Translations under genes and position numbers: made by a program
In this document: positions 33,361-42,140 of the stretch, in pieces
Layout of the letters: each line of letters opens with the position of its first letter
Numbering within the stretch: position 1 is the stretch's first letter
The notes under the pieces: model-generated
Told to the model about the DNA's origin: nothing
Seen by the model: the letters and a program-made list of their open reading frames with translations, nothing else
The model's database searches: none
From: Oscillospiraceae bacterium
GTDB lineage: Bacteria; Bacillota; Clostridia; Oscillospirales; Ruminococcaceae
Direction: 5' to 3'
NCBI GenBank assembly: GCA_017472735.1
Contig: JAFUOD010000003.1
Location: 62,001-126,000, forward strand
Length of the DNA stretch: 64,000 bases

Positions 33361-34827
33361 ATGTACCCTGAAATTCCGTACGATGGTCTTACTTGGCCGA
33401 TAACACAGCATGCAGGAGTTATCTCAGAGGATGTTCTGAGAGGTTTGCTCGAAGCCTGTTCTTTGTGTGCTGGAAAACGAGTAAATCCTACTGCGATCAA
33501 TGCCTATCTGGTTGATAACGGAATCCTTACAGCGAATTTCCGCGCAGATTCACAGCAGGTGGATGCATGGCGAGATTATCAACAGATATTGAGTGAACTT
33601 GGCTTAATCTTTTCTACGGCAGTTTCCAATGAAGTGCTACTAACACCTGTATCTGTTGCATTTATTGATGGAACGATTTCATTCGAGGAATTGTTGACGC
33701 TCCAGTTATTTAAGTACCAATATCCCAATGGACATAAAACACAAATTAGCCCTTCTTTGAGGAATAGTTTCCCCGAGGGCACTTTTAACTATGAATCTGT
33801 CGCCCATATGCAAGCATTAAACGGCATACAAGTGCGCCCTGCCGTCCTGATTTGGACAGTTTTAATGCAACTTTATCAACAGGGTGCTGATCCAAGCGTT
33901 TCTGTTGATGAAATGCAAAGATATCTTGTTCGAGCAACAAAGAATAGTGATGCAAGAGCCTGTACAGCCGCAATCGTTGCAAGCAGGGCAGGAACTTTTT
34001 CCTATGAGCCGTTAGCAAGAGCGCGACGGAATATGCAGGATTGGATGAAATTATTGGGCGCAACCCCACTATTTAATCTTGCCAACAATAGACTCTGTCT
34101 CTCCACATATTCTGTGGATAATATAGATGAATTGTGGGATATGTGTCAGACACTATCAAATCCCGAAACTTTCTGGATGCCGATTGGAACGACATACAAA
34201 TGGGATTGGTTTGCTTATTACGGGAATATTGATCTCTCGATTTCTCTTATTCCCAATGTTGAGACCATTTCTGATCAAAACACAACTCAAAGGCAACTTG
34301 ATTTGGGCGAAGATGATGCTCAGTTGCCTGCAGGACGAAATGTTAATTTGCAGCCATTTTCAGAAATTCAACACTCCGATGTGTCCGGAAATCGTCGTCG
34401 TATTGTTTCGGAATACGATTACAGAAAATCTCAAAAAGGTCGAAATCTCCATGATAGCATGGTGAATTTAATTGCACAGAGATGTGTTGCAAATGGTGCA
34501 AGCGTATTTTCTGATCCCAGGACAGTGGATTTGTGCGCGAGATATTCGGGATATGAGTATCTTATTGAAGTCAAAAGTATTACCCCCTCTAATTTTATTG
34601 CACGCCTTCGATATGCTATTGGACAAGTCCATCAATACAATTACTTATTACCTCACACTTACTCAGAAAACCGCAGGCTTGTCTTAGCATTTACCGCCGA
34701 AATCCCAGACGACTCATGGAGTATATCTTTTGTCACCGAGTACATGTCGATGGATTTGTTGACTTTGCACGCAAGTAATTTGAAGGTATGTAGCAATCAG
34801 GAACTTTCCCACAGATTGTTTGCCTAA
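33361..34827 (+). CDS. Probable type II restriction endonuclease with PD-(D/E)XK nuclease domain
   Basis: A 488-residue protein immediately after the methyltransferase gene. The C-terminal part (about 360-450) starts HDSMVNLIAQRC and has VDLCARYSGYEYLIEVKS, with the Asp and Glu-x-Lys of a PD-(D/E)XK active site, then IGQVHQYNYLL, similar to the Gln-x-x-x-Tyr motif of RecB-like nucleases. The N-terminal 350 residues, helical and not recognised, may recognise DNA. Base composition is lower in GC than the core genes. Cognate specificity cannot be read by eye. Confidence 0.78.
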   Translation: MYPEIPYDGLTWPITQHAGVISEDVLRGLLEACSLCAGKRVNPTAINAYLVDNGILTANFRADSQQVDAWRDYQQILSELGLIFSTAVSNEVLLTPVSVAFIDGTISFEELLTLQLFKYQYPNGHKTQISPSLRNSFPEGTFNYESVAHMQALNGIQVRPAVLIWTVLMQLYQQGADPSVSVDEMQRYLVRATKNSDARACTAAIVASRAGTFSYEPLARARRNMQDWMKLLGATPLFNLANNRLCLSTYSVDNIDELWDMCQTLSNPETFWMPIGTTYKWDWFAYYGNIDLSISLIPNVETISDQNTTQRQLDLGEDDAQLPAGRNVNLQPFSEIQHSDVSGNRRRIVSEYDYRKSQKGRNLHDSMVNLIAQRCVANGASVFSDPRTVDLCARYSGYEYLIEVKSITPSNFIARLRYAIGQVHQYNYLLPHTYSENRRLVLAFTAEIPDDSWSISFVTEYMSMDLLTLHASNLKVCSNQELSHRLFA

Positions 34828-35190
34828 GTGCGATAATCTTTTAATGGATGCTGTATGAATAGAGGTCGAAAATCGTATGATTCATCCTCTGTAAGCGGCG
34901 CTCTTTGAGTAGGTAATATCATTCCCTATACCATCATATTTTGAGGGCAATGCCACTTTTGGGGCGTTGCCCTCTTGTCTGCCGAGAAGCGAAAAGAACA
35001 CGGCTTGTCAAGGTCGGGCGAAGCCCGTTCATTTCAACCTTGACAAGCCGTGTTCTTTTTGCTATGTGTGTTGAGCAAAACAAAAGGGTATGCACCCGTT
35101 AAAGCACATACCCTTGTTACCAACAACCCTTGCATGGCAACTGCCATAATTCTTGTTTCGTAAAACCTGTTTTATGAACAGCTACCCGAG
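34828..35190. other. Gene-free right end of the island, rich in hairpins
   Basis: It holds a GAGGGCAA/TTGCCCTC terminator-like hairpin (34943-34974), the 23-base inverted repeat at 34992-35059 and a GGGTATG/CATACCC hairpin (about 35087-35115). No coding frame is credible. Confidence 0.7.
34992..35059. repeat. Perfect 23-base inverted repeat
   Basis: Arms 34992-35014 and 35037-35059 are exact reverse complements (AAAAGAACACGGCTTGTCAA and on). A smaller CGGGCGAAGCCCG hairpin lies in the loop. It is either a very strong bidirectional terminator or a mobile-element end. Confidence 0.85.
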
Positions 35191-35206
35191 GGTGTCCTTT
35201 TATTTT

Positions 35207-35220
35207 TGGCTGCGGCTCTA
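35207..35220 (-). pseudogene. tRNA-Gln 3'-end remnant (right)
   Basis: Same 14 bases and flank as 28082-28095. Confidence 0.6.
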
Positions 35221-35383
35221 GTGATTCCAATAGTCAATCCTCACTTTGCTCGGATTGACTATGACAGTTGCTGATTGATGCACCGCCGATGTTTTATTGG
35301 TTTATCAGAAATTCTTATTCTTACTCTTTGCTTGTTTTTACGCAACTTACAGGTTAGCCTCCTCACAACCCCAATCAAAAAAT

Positions 35384-35410
35384 AAAAGAACACCCCAAGG
35401 GGTGTCCTTT
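35384..35410 (-). terminator. Terminator of the tRNA-Gln transcription unit
   Basis: ACACCCC / GGGGTGT stem with AAAAGG/CCTTTT flanks and a T-rich end on the minus strand. Confidence 0.6.
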
Positions 35411-35416
35411 TATTTT

Positions 35417-35492
35417 TGGCTGCGGCTCTAGGATTCGAACCTAGGGAATGCTGGAGTCAGAGTCCAGTGCCTTACCACTTGGCGAAGCCGCA
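35417..35492 (-). tRNA. tRNA-Gln (anticodon CUG), right copy
   Basis: Identical to the copy at 28291-28366, CCA encoded. This copy is still linked to the tRNA promoter through tRNA-Gln(UUG), so it is the one surely transcribed. Confidence 0.95.
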
Positions 35493-35515
35493 ATATTTTT
35501 AAGTGTGTAAGGCTT

Positions 35516-35591
35516 TGGCTGGGATAGGTGGATTCGAACCACCGGAATGACGGAGTCAAAGTCCGCTGCCTTACCGCTTGGCTATATCCCA
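35516..35591 (-). tRNA. tRNA-Gln (anticodon UUG)
   Basis: A 76-base cloverleaf with encoded CCA. Acceptor TGGGATA / TATCCCA; anticodon stem GCGGA / TCCGT with loop CTTTGAC giving anticodon TTG; T loop GTTCGAAT. Confidence 0.95.
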
Positions 35592-35628
35592 ATAACCAAA
35601 TTCAAACAGCGTTTTACACAGCCTCATT

Positions 35629-35657
35629 ATTATAACAGAACGGTTATTAAAATGCAA
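35629..35657 (-). promoter_or_regulatory. Promoter of the tRNA-Gln genes
   Basis: Minus-strand TTGCAT (35652-35657), 17 bases, TATAAT (35629-35634). Confidence 0.65.
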
Positions 35658-35835
35658 GTGTTTTTTTATAAAAATTTATAATTTTTTTATTTTATTTTTA
35701 ATGCACTTTGACTATCGCTTTTGACCTATTGCAAGAAACCTGAATAAAACTTTCATTACTGATTAAAGTATGTTGAAATATTAAATTGAATTAAAGTTTT
35801 TTTGCATTTTTAGAGGAAAAAATATTAAAAATATG

Positions 35836-35864
35836 TTGAAATCTTATTTCATTTAATGTATAAT
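35836..35864 (+). promoter_or_regulatory. Promoter of the isomerase-family gene
   Basis: TTGAAA (35836-35841), 17 bases, TATAAT (35859-35864). The rest of 35658-35835 is AT-rich with no other feature seen. Confidence 0.75.
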
Positions 35865-35898
35865 GTGAATATCAATATTTATTTGGAGGTCAAATAAT

Positions 35899-37377
35899 AT
35901 GGCAAACATTCCTTGTGTTAAGCTTGGTATTATTGCTGTATCAAGAGACTGCTTCCCCATTGCTCTTTCCACTTCGAGAAGAGAAGCTATTGTTAAGGCA
36001 TATGGCGAAGGTCTTTATGAATGCAATATTACCGTTGAAAATGAAAAGGACGCTTTGGCTGCAGTTGCTGACGTTAAGAACGCAGGCTGCAACGCTTTGG
36101 TTGTATTCCTTGGTAACTTCGGTCCCGAAACTCCCGAAACCTTGATCGCACAGAAGTTCGACGGCCCTGTAATGTACATTGCAGCTGCTGAAGGCGACGG
36201 CGACATGATCAACGGCAGAGGCGACGCTTACTGCGGCGTTTTGAACTGCTCTTACAACCTTGGTATGCGTCATTTGAAGGCATACATTCCCGAATATCCT
36301 GTTGGCACTGCTGAAGAATGTGCTGAAATGATCCGCAAGTTTGTTCCTATCGCTCGTGCTATTGTTGGCGTTAAGAACCTTAAGATCATCACCTTCGGTC
36401 CCCGTCCTCAGGACTTCTTTGCTTGCAACGCTCCTATCAAGGGCCTTTACGAGCTTGGTATTGAAATCGAAGAAAACTCTGAGCTTGACTTGCTCGTAGC
36501 TTACAAGGCTCATGCTAACGACTCCAGAATTCCTGCTGTTTGCGAAGATATGGCTAAGGAATTGGGTGCTGACGGCAACAACTGGCCTGAACTCTTGCCC
36601 AGAATGGCACAGTTCGAGCTTACACTTTTGGACTGGGCAGAAGCTCACAAGGGTGCAAGAGAATATGTTGCATTTGCTGACAAGTGCTGGCCTGCATTCC
36701 CCGAACAGTTCGGCTTTGAACCCTGCTATGTAAACTCCAGACTTGCAGCTAAGGGTATTCCCGTTGCATGTGAAGTTGACATTTACGGTGCTCTTTCCGA
36801 ATTCATCGGCGCTTGCATCACCGGCGACGCTGTAACCCTCCTCGACATCAACAACACTGTTCCTCAGTACATATATGATGAAGACATCAAGGGCAAGTAT
36901 AACTACAGCTTGACCGACACCTTCATGGGCTTCCACTGCGGTAACACACCTTCTTGCAAGATGTGCGACGACAGAGCTGTTAAGTATCAGCTCATTCAGC
37001 ACAGATTGCTTGAACCCGTTGATTCTGAACCTGACTTCACCAGAGGTACTTTGGAAGGCGACATCGCTGCAAGCAACATCACCTTCTACAGACTCCAGTG
37101 CGACAGCGAAGGCGTTTTGCGCGCTTACATCGCTGAAGGCGAAGTTCTTCCCGTTGCTACAAGATCCTTCGGTGGTATCGGTATCTTTGCTATCAACGAG
37201 ATGGGCAGATTCTACCGTCACGTTTTGGTACAGAAGAGATATCCTCACCACGGTGCTGTTGCATTTGCACATTGCGGTGAAGCTTTGTATGAAGTATTGA
37301 AGTACTTTGGCGTTTGCGATATCGCTTACAACCAGCCTAAAGGCGTTCTTTACAAGACTGAAAATCCTTTTGCTTAA
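35899..37377 (+). CDS. L-fucose/L-arabinose isomerase-family protein
   Basis: A 492-residue cytosolic protein of the FucI/AraA-like family, which interconverts aldoses and ketoses using a divalent metal. Family-type regions are CNALVVFLGNFGPETP, FGPRPQDFFACNAP, ACEVDIYGALSEF with the likely metal-binding acid, TDTFMGFHCGNTPSC and the late HVLVQKRYPHHGAVAF. The sugar is uncertain. Codon use is strongly biased (GCT, GTT, TTC, AAG, GAA), unlike neighbouring genes and like the surface proteins, suggesting high expression. The strong bias also opens a long antisense frame that is not a gene. Confidence 0.85.
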   Translation: MANIPCVKLGIIAVSRDCFPIALSTSRREAIVKAYGEGLYECNITVENEKDALAAVADVKNAGCNALVVFLGNFGPETPETLIAQKFDGPVMYIAAAEGDGDMINGRGDAYCGVLNCSYNLGMRHLKAYIPEYPVGTAEECAEMIRKFVPIARAIVGVKNLKIITFGPRPQDFFACNAPIKGLYELGIEIEENSELDLLVAYKAHANDSRIPAVCEDMAKELGADGNNWPELLPRMAQFELTLLDWAEAHKGAREYVAFADKCWPAFPEQFGFEPCYVNSRLAAKGIPVACEVDIYGALSEFIGACITGDAVTLLDINNTVPQYIYDEDIKGKYNYSLTDTFMGFHCGNTPSCKMCDDRAVKYQLIQHRLLEPVDSEPDFTRGTLEGDIAASNITFYRLQCDSEGVLRAYIAEGEVLPVATRSFGGIGIFAINEMGRFYRHVLVQKRYPHHGAVAFAHCGEALYEVLKYFGVCDIAYNQPKGVLYKTENPFA

Positions 37378-37393
37378 TTGCTAATACGTTAGA

Positions 37394-37424
37394 TTACCCT
37401 CCCCGAGCGGGAGGGTAATTTTAT
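37394..37424 (+). terminator. Terminator of the isomerase-family gene
   Basis: Perfect stem TTACCCTCCC / GGGAGGGTAA followed by TTTTAT. Confidence 0.85.
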
Positions 37425-37429
37425 TGGGT

Positions 37430-37500
37430 GTTTTGCGAGCGAGGCGTGCCGAGCCGCGCGCGGAGCGCTGTGGCGAGTCGTGCCGAGCGTTGGTTGGGCA
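37430..37500. repeat. GC-rich intergenic insert
   Basis: Shares the exact word GAGCGAGGCG with 42057-42066. It also has GTGCCGAGC twice. Placed between a terminator and the his-operon promoter. Confidence 0.55.
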
Positions 37501-37551
37501 AAGTGACCTATCCCCTATCTTGCGTTGAACAATCTTTATATAGTATTACTA

Positions 37552-37580
37552 TTGACTTTAGCACGATAGAGTGCTAATAT
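37552..37580 (+). promoter_or_regulatory. Promoter of the yerC-his operon with operator
   Basis: TTGACT (37552-37557), 17 bases, TAATAT (37575-37580). The spacer and -10 are covered by the inverted repeat TTAGCAC-GATAGA-GTGCTAA (37558-37577), an ideal position for a repressor. Confidence 0.8.
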
Positions 37581-37622
37581 GTTAATACGAAATGATTATA
37601 TACTCAGGAGGGCATATAATAT

Positions 37623-37919
37623 ATGAGCGAAAAGTTTAATGATAATACAAAAGTGCTTATTAAGGCGATAATGTCGCTTGAAACAGAAGAAGAATGCAGA
37701 AATTTTTTATATGACATTTGCACTATTAAAGAGATTAAAGAGATGTCCTCGAGATTAGAGGTTGCCGTACTTTTATCTAAGGGTGAGGTTTACACGGACA
37801 TCGCCGAGAAAACAGGCAGCTCGACAGCAACCATAAGCCGAGTTAACCGTGCTTTGAACTATGGTGACGGTGGCTATGACCTGGTTATTAAGAGACTTTT
37901 GGAGGGCAAAAGTGAATAA
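37623..37919 (+). CDS. yerC: TrpR-like regulator YerC/YecD, probable his-operon repressor
   Basis: A 98-residue TrpR-superfamily DNA-binding protein. The HTH shows EMSSRLEVAVLLSKGEVYTD then GSSTATISRVNRALNYG. TrpR-like regulators of this type often precede his genes in Clostridia and are predicted to control them. The inverted repeat in the promoter is its likely site. The gene starts at ATG 37623 after GGAGGG; its end overlaps the hisZ start by eight bases. Confidence 0.92.
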   Translation: MSEKFNDNTKVLIKAIMSLETEEECRNFLYDICTIKEIKEMSSRLEVAVLLSKGEVYTDIAEKTGSSTATISRVNRALNYGDGGYDLVIKRLLEGKSE

Positions 37920-39015
37920 TTTAGACAATGTTTTAAAATTCAGCGAAGAAGCGACATTTAAGTTAAGAGCAATTTATGAGAGCCGCGGATATTCGCATTA
38001 TAAAATGAGCAAATTTGAGGAATATGACCTTTATGCCGGAAACAAAGACTTTTTGATGAGCGGCAATGTCATTACCTTTACAGACATGAACGGCAGACTT
38101 ATGGCACTTAAGCCTGATGTTACGATGTCGATAATAAAAAACAGCACCTGCGAAAAGGGTGGTTTAGAAAAAGTATATTATAACGAAAACGTTTACAGAG
38201 TGGGCAAATCTGGGCTGTTTAAAGAGATTATGCAAACAGGTCTTGAATGCCTTGGCGAGATAGATCTTGTAAGCGTGTGTGAAGTTATTTCACTTGCTGC
38301 CCAAAGCCTTGCCGTTTTCTCGGACGAATATGTTTTGGATATATCGCACATGGGTATTCTGACCGGTTTTATTGACGAAACCGCCTTGAATGATGAAGCA
38401 AAGCGTGAATTGATCGGATACATAGGGCAAAAGAGTGTTCACGCTGTTAAGGAAGTTGCGGCAGCTTACGACCTTGCACAAAAGAGCGTTAATAAGCTTG
38501 TGGCGCTTTGCGAGATTGGCGGCGACTTTGTAACCTCGCTTAAAAAGCTTGAGCCCTTGTGCGAAAGTGAGCAGACAATTAAAGCGCTTTATGAGCTTAA
38601 GACTATTTATGAGGTTGTGAGCGCAATGAACGTAAGCTTAGACTTCTCGGTAGTGCAGGACATGAGCTATTATAACGGTATCGTTTTCCAAGGGTTTATT
38701 AAGGGGATTCCCGAGAATATTCTTTCGGGCGGACAGTATGACAAGCTGGTTAAGAGAATGGGCAAAAAGCAGGGCGCTATTGGCTTTGGCATTGAAACTG
38801 ACTTGCTTGAACGCCTGCCGAAAAATAATAAAAAGGAAAACGACGGCATTGCGATTATTTATAAATCGGGCGACGATGCCAAGCTTTTAAATGAATGTGC
38901 AAATAAATTGAGAGCAGATGGCAAAAGGGTTTTGCTGGTTAAAAACCTCCCCGAAAACAGAAGCTTTGAAGCGGTTTATTATTTTGTAAACGGAGGGCTT
39001 GAAGAAATTGAGTGA
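37912..39015 (+). CDS. hisZ: ATP phosphoribosyltransferase regulatory subunit
   Basis: HisS-like subunit that activates the short form of HisG and carries histidine feedback. 367 residues from GTG 37912, with GGAGG seven bases before. Class II aminoacyl-tRNA synthetase-like motifs: LMALKPDVTMSI (motif 2 region), VYRVGKSGLFKEIMQTGLECLG and the late LSGGQYDKLVKRMG. It ends inside the hisG 5' region. An in-frame ATG at 37861 lies within yerC and is rejected. Confidence 0.93.
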   Translation: MNNLDNVLKFSEEATFKLRAIYESRGYSHYKMSKFEEYDLYAGNKDFLMSGNVITFTDMNGRLMALKPDVTMSIIKNSTCEKGGLEKVYYNENVYRVGKSGLFKEIMQTGLECLGEIDLVSVCEVISLAAQSLAVFSDEYVLDISHMGILTGFIDETALNDEAKRELIGYIGQKSVHAVKEVAAAYDLAQKSVNKLVALCEIGGDFVTSLKKLEPLCESEQTIKALYELKTIYEVVSAMNVSLDFSVVQDMSYYNGIVFQGFIKGIPENILSGGQYDKLVKRMGKKQGAIGFGIETDLLERLPKNNKKENDGIAIIYKSGDDAKLLNECANKLRADGKRVLLVKNLPENRSFEAVYYFVNGGLEEIE

Positions 39016-39628
39016 TTTAATAAATATTGCCCTCCCCAAGGGGCGTTTGGGCGAAAAGGTTTATAACATGCTGGCAGCTGCAGGATATGACTGCCCCGAA
39101 ATTAACGACAAGGACACAAGAAAGCTGACCTTTGAAAACCCTGAAAAGGGTGTGAGATATTTTTGGGTAAAGCCGAGCGATGTTGCGATTTATGTTGAGC
39201 GAGGTGCCGCCGATATTGGCATTGCCGGCAAGGACATTATTTTGGAGTATTCTCCTGATGTTTATGAGCTTTGCGATTTGGGAATCGGAAAGTGCAGAAT
39301 GTGCGTAGCAGCGCCCAAGGGATTTAAATATGACAACGAAAAGACACTGACTGTGGCAACAAAGTTCCCTCACATTGCGGCCGGGCATTATGCGTCGAAA
39401 TCTATTGATATTGACATTATTAAGCTGAACGGATCGATAGAGCTTGCTCCGATCTTAAAGCTCTCGGACGTGATTGTTGACATTGTTGAAACTGGAAAGA
39501 CGCTGATTGAAAACGATCTTGAACCGATTGAGACGATTATACCCATTAGTGCAAGGCTTATTGCAAACAAGGCAAGCTATAAGTTTAAGGCTGAGGGTAT
39601 TAAAAAGCTGGCAAACGCGCTGGTTTAG
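39008..39628 (+). CDS. hisG: ATP phosphoribosyltransferase, short form
   Basis: First step of histidine synthesis: ATP + PRPP to phosphoribosyl-ATP. Motifs INIALPKGRLGEKV, VAIYVERGAADIGIAGKD and the PRPP-binding IVDIVETGKTL near residue 155. The length of about 206 lacks the C-terminal regulatory domain, consistent with the HisZ partner. I take TTG 39008, ten bases after GGAGGG; a TTG at 38999 is too near the site. It overlaps hisZ. Followed by a GC-rich 75-base spacer. Confidence 0.94.
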   Translation: MSDLINIALPKGRLGEKVYNMLAAAGYDCPEINDKDTRKLTFENPEKGVRYFWVKPSDVAIYVERGAADIGIAGKDIILEYSPDVYELCDLGIGKCRMCVAAPKGFKYDNEKTLTVATKFPHIAAGHYASKSIDIDIIKLNGSIELAPILKLSDVIVDIVETGKTLIENDLEPIETIIPISARLIANKASYKFKAEGIKKLANALV

Positions 39629-39690
39629 CGGCGACGTGACCGACGCGCGGGGCGAAGCCCCTGTGCGAGGGCGTGGAGCCGCGGTTAGAA
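39629..39690. repeat. GC-rich insert between hisG and hisD
   Basis: GGCGACGTGACCGACGCGCG and GGGGCGAAGCCCC hairpin inside an operon whose other junctions overlap or nearly so. It shares GGCGAAGCCC with 52043-52053. Confidence 0.55.
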
Positions 39691-39703
39691 AGGATGATTT
39701 TTG

Positions 39704-40978
39704 ATGATTAAGATAATGGAATATGGTGCTGTTAAGGATGATGAGATTTTTGCTCGAGGCACTGCCGCAAGGGATGTAAGCGGTGTAGTTGAGGAGATAA
39801 TCAACGACGTTGTAAAGCGTGGAGACGCAGCACTTTTTGAACTGACTGAAAAGTTTGATAAAGCAAAGCTTTCATCTTTAGAGGTGAGCGCTGATGAGAT
39901 TGACGAAGCATTTAAGCTGATGGATGATGATTTTGTAAGAATCATTAAGACAGCGGCTGAAAACATTGAAGCTTTCCACAAGCGCCAGGTAAGGAATTCG
40001 TTTGTTATTGCCGAGAAGGACGGCGTTGTTTGCGGACAGAAGGTTATTCCCATCGAAAAGGTTGGGCTTTATGTACCGGGCGGAACAGCAGCTTATCCTT
40101 CAACAGTTTTAATGGATTCTATACCTGCAAAAATTGCAGGTTGCAAGCAGGTAGTTATGGTTACACCTCCCTCGAAGGACGGCAAAGTAGCCCCTGCGAT
40201 TTTAGCTGCTGCGAAAATTGCAGGTGTTGACAAGATTTATAAAGTTGGCGGCGCACAGGCAATTGCTGCGCTTGCAAACGGTACCGAAAGCGTGCCAAAG
40301 GTTGATAAAATAGTCGGTCCAGGCAACGCTTACGTTGCAGAGGCTAAGAAGCAGGTATTTGGCAAGGTATCTATTGATATGATTGCCGGACCGAGCGAGA
40401 TATTAGTTGTTGCAGACGGCAAGAGCAACCCGAAATTTGTTGCCGCTGACCTTCTTTCTCAGGCTGAGCACGACAGAATGGCAAGCGCCGTTTTGGTAAC
40501 TGAATCGAAAGAGCTGGCTTATGCCGTTGCCGAAGAGGTTGAGATCCAGCTTAAAGCTCTCCCGCGTGAGGAAATTGCAAGGGAATCTATTGACAATAAC
40601 GGTAAAATAATTATTGTTGAGAATATTGACAAGGCAATTGATATTGCAAACGCCATTGCACCCGAGCACTTAGAGCTTGTTTTAGACAATCCGTTTGATG
40701 TTTTGGACAAGGTTAAGCACGCAGGTTCCATCTTTATGGGAAGATATTGCCCCGAAGCTTTGGGCGACTATTACAGCGGTGCGAACCACACCCTGCCAAC
40801 AAGCGGAACTGCAAGATTCTCGTCTCCTTTATCGGTAGATGATTTTGTTAAGAAAACACAGTTTACATATTACACTAAGAATGCACTTGAGAGAGTAGCA
40901 AACGACGTTGCAAGATTTGCTAACGAAGAAGGCTTGCAGGCACACGCAAAGAGTGCAACCGTAAGATTTGAAAAATAA
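39704..40978 (+). CDS. hisD: Histidinol dehydrogenase
   Basis: Oxidises histidinol to histidine through histidinal using two NAD and a zinc ion. 424 residues from ATG 39704 (AAAGGA upstream). Motifs: GLYVPGGTAAYPSTVLM, KVGGAQAIAALA, KIVGPGNAYVAEAK, IDMIAGPSEILVVAD and DLLSQAEHD with the catalytic/zinc His, then GDYYSGANHTLPTSGTAR. Confidence 0.97.
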   Translation: MIKIMEYGAVKDDEIFARGTAARDVSGVVEEIINDVVKRGDAALFELTEKFDKAKLSSLEVSADEIDEAFKLMDDDFVRIIKTAAENIEAFHKRQVRNSFVIAEKDGVVCGQKVIPIEKVGLYVPGGTAAYPSTVLMDSIPAKIAGCKQVVMVTPPSKDGKVAPAILAAAKIAGVDKIYKVGGAQAIAALANGTESVPKVDKIVGPGNAYVAEAKKQVFGKVSIDMIAGPSEILVVADGKSNPKFVAADLLSQAEHDRMASAVLVTESKELAYAVAEEVEIQLKALPREEIARESIDNNGKIIIVENIDKAIDIANAIAPEHLELVLDNPFDVLDKVKHAGSIFMGRYCPEALGDYYSGANHTLPTSGTARFSSPLSVDDFVKKTQFTYYTKNALERVANDVARFANEEGLQAHAKSATVRFEK

Positions 40979-40992
40979 CAGAGGACACAATA

Positions 40993-42045
40993 ATGAGCAG
41001 ATTTTTTGCAGGCAAACTTGCCTCGTTAAAGGAATATACACCGGGTGAGCAGCCTAAAGATCAGGTATACATTAAGCTTAACACGAACGAAAGCCCCTAC
41101 CCTCCCTCGAATGGAGTAATTGAGGCTGTGAATTCTAAAGAGGTTGAGCTTTTGAGACTTTACCCGGACCCCGACTGCACGAAGCTGAAGGAGAAAATCG
41201 CTTCACTTTACGGTGTTGAAAAAGAGAATGTGTTTGTTTCGAACGGATCGGATGACATTTTGAACTTTGCCTTTTTAGCTTTTGGGGAAGGCGGTGCAGC
41301 GTTTGCCGATATAACATATGGATTTTATAAGGTGTTTGCAGCATTGCACGGAGTAAAGTCGCAGATAATGCCTTTGGAAAGTGATTTTTCGATAGACCCT
41401 AAAAAATATTACGGGCTTAACAAGTTTATTGCAATTGCAAACCCCAATGCGCCGACAGGGCTGTTTATTGACCCCTCGGAAATAGAAAAAGTGGCTGTTA
41501 ATAACCCCGACAGCGTTGTTTTGGTTGACGAGGCTTATGTTGACTTTGGCGGCAAAAGCTGTATCCCTTTGACCAAAAAGCTTGATAACCTTTTGGTTGT
41601 TGCTACTTACTCGAAATCGAGGTCTTTGGCAGGTGCAAGGCTTGGATATGCAATCGGCAACAAAGAGCTTATTTCGGACCTTGAGAAGATAAAGTTTTCG
41701 ACCAACCCTTACAGCATCAACCGCCTTACCCTTTTGGCAGGTGAAGCGGCGATTGATGACGATAATTATTACAAGGCTAACTGCCAAAGAATTATTGAGG
41801 CGCGTGAATATGCAAAGAGCGAGCTTGAAAAGCTTGGTTTTTATGTGACCGATTCGAAGGCTAACTTTTTATTTGCAAGATCGCCTGATATTTCGGGCAA
41901 GGAGCTTTATTTAAAGCTTCGCGAAAAAGGTATTTTAGTACGTCACTTTGACGACGAGAAAATTACCGATTTTAACCGCATTACCGTTGGAACAATGGAA
42001 GAGATGCAAACGCTTGTTAAGGCGGTAAAGGAGATTTTGGGATAG
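40993..42045 (+). CDS. hisC: Histidinol-phosphate aminotransferase
   Basis: PLP enzyme converting imidazole-acetol phosphate to histidinol phosphate. 350 residues. KLNTNESPYPPS near the N-terminus, GSDDILNFAF, IANPNAPTGLFID, VLVDEAYVDFGG and the PLP lysine in TYSKSRSLAGARLGY are all present. Starts 14 bases after hisD with GAGGA. Confidence 0.96.
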   Translation: MSRFFAGKLASLKEYTPGEQPKDQVYIKLNTNESPYPPSNGVIEAVNSKEVELLRLYPDPDCTKLKEKIASLYGVEKENVFVSNGSDDILNFAFLAFGEGGAAFADITYGFYKVFAALHGVKSQIMPLESDFSIDPKKYYGLNKFIAIANPNAPTGLFIDPSEIEKVAVNNPDSVVLVDEAYVDFGGKSCIPLTKKLDNLLVVATYSKSRSLAGARLGYAIGNKELISDLEKIKFSTNPYSINRLTLLAGEAAIDDDNYYKANCQRIIEAREYAKSELEKLGFYVTDSKANFLFARSPDISGKELYLKLREKGILVRHFDDEKITDFNRITVGTMEEMQTLVKAVKEILG

Positions 42046-42049
42046 GTGC

Positions 42050-42135
42050 AAAAAATGAGCGAGGCGAAGTCGAAGCGCGCGCCCGAAGGGCTGTGCGCGA
42101 GGTGCGCCGAGCGGTGGCGACGCGCGATTTGGAGG
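42050..42135. repeat. GC-rich insert between hisC and hisB
   Basis: Carries GAGCGAGGCG, CGCGCGCCCGAAGGGCTGTGCGCG and GCGCCGAGCGGTGGCGACGCG. It separates two co-directional his genes by 95 bases, and the hisB ribosome site follows directly. Confidence 0.55.
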
Positions 42136-42140
42136 ATAAT

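Larger units (their letters stand above)
35191..35517. repeat. Direct repeat containing tRNA-Gln(CUG), right copy
   Basis: Partner of 28066-28391. It ends one base into the 3' part of the tRNA-Gln(UUG) gene that follows. The 7.1-kb distance defines the island. Confidence 0.92.

Noticed and set aside
35941-37272. 443-codon open frame on the minus strand
   Set aside because: Exact antisense of the strongly codon-biased isomerase-family gene; the bias removes stop codons on the other strand. No ribosome site and low-complexity composition.
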